Assembly (NCBI RefSeq): GCF_000382445.1
Contig: NZ_KB905472.1
Coordinates: 1,762,899-1,826,898 of the forward strand
Reading direction: 5' to 3'
DNA length: 64,000 nt
DNA from: Phocaeicola massiliensis B84634 = Timone 84634 = DSM 17679 = JCM 13223
GTDB lineage: Bacteria; Bacteroidota; Bacteroidia; Bacteroidales; Bacteroidaceae
Part shown: positions 63,852 through 64,000 of the stretch, one piece after another
Layout of the letters: every line of letters starts with the position of its first letter
How positions within the stretch are numbered: the stretch's first letter is position 1
Program-made: the position numbers and the translations under genes
The notes under the pieces: model-generated
What the model was told of the DNA's origin: nothing
The model's database searches: none
What the model saw: only the letters and a program-made list of their open reading frames with translations

Positions 63852-64000
63852 CTGCATGCATTTTCGAGTTTCCTAAGCCGTTTCATTAGCCGGACCAAGC
63901 GTTTTCGTCCTTTCGGTTATGCCTGTTTGTCCGTCGGATTACTACAGTCTCCGGCAGCGGACTGTATGATTCATTGCAGTGGACCGTACAGTCTGCTACA
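63852..64000 (+). repeat. Second copy of the 22-bp-array block, cut by window end
   Basis: This block aligns with 25173-25352, including TTTCGGTTATGCCTGT and the start of the 22-bp array (units with GGACTGTA and GACCGTACAGTC). The array continues past the window end, so its size is unknown. Confidence 0.6.

Larger units (their letters stand above)
63020..64000. other. 981-bp gene-poor stretch with repeats
   Basis: No gene is supported between the propeller lipoprotein and the window end. It holds a degraded 21-bp repeat array (63118-63214), an inverted TTTCACACA-type element (63270-63323), a strong 13-bp hairpin (63372-63403), a consensus promoter on the minus strand (63659-63689) and the second copy of the 22-bp-array block (63852-64000). 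Frames here (for example leftward 63204-63431) run across repeats and are discounted. Confidence 0.5.

Overview
The window reads as chromosome of a gut-type Bacteroidales bacterium (Bacteroides/Phocaeicola-like). The evidence is a type III glutamine synthetase, several Bacteroidales-restricted families (DUF4836, DUF5686, six-bladed propeller lipoproteins), a BioG-type biotin pathway, and repeated promoter boxes of the Bacteroidales form TTTG-N19-21-TAnnTTTG. I saw no rRNA or tRNA gene, transposase, integrase, phage gene or CRISPR array. It looks like core chromosome with intergenic regions rich in small repeats.

Layout. 1-1.7 kb: 5' part of a YitT-family membrane protein gene, a possible aminotransferase remnant and a small outer-membrane beta-barrel gene. 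1.7-7.7 kb: a leftward biotin operon bioB-bioA-bioF-bioG-bioC-bioD, headed by an unrecognised small protein gene that starts just after a near-consensus promoter. 7.8-12.5 kb: a leftward glycogen/alpha-glucan set (debranching enzyme, glycosyltransferase, GH57 enzyme). 12.7-19.9 kb: a leftward efflux operon (TolC, HlyD, two ABC-2 permeases, no ATPase) behind a DUF5686 gene. 20-26.5 kb, rightward: GH20 hexosaminidase, glutamine synthetase III, a Crp/Fnr regulator, an 800-bp repeat-rich gap, a 50-residue membrane protein and a Dps-like ferritin. 26.6-32.6 kb, leftward: kdsA, a lipid kinase, miaA, a four-gene membrane cluster (TM2, DUF2752, DUF4870, M48 protease) and gapA. 32.7-43.9 kb, rightward: mscL, a possible structured RNA, guaA, an SDR oxidoreductase, an RND efflux operon and a LytS/LytR-type two-component pair. 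43.9-63 kb, leftward: BlaR/BlaI-like pair, proline dehydrogenase/P5C dehydrogenase, an ABC/FtsX-DUF4836-rsmE-DUF151 run, a nucleoside permease, an ECF sigma operon, two DUF3857 proteins (one with an intact transglutaminase triad, one without) and a propeller lipoprotein.

The most unusual material is non-coding. At least six intergenic palindromic elements share two kinds of terminal sequence and carry no core, a core built on TCATTCTGAAC/GTTCAGAATGA, or a GC-rich core; the same core appears between different ends, so the elements look modular. Three further repeat types occur: a TTTCACACA/TGTGTGAAA element, a 22-bp palindromic tandem array inside a longer duplicated block, and a 21-bp repeat. 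Other leads are a candidate four-way-junction RNA upstream of guaA, the biotin-operon leader protein, and an efflux operon without an ATPase.
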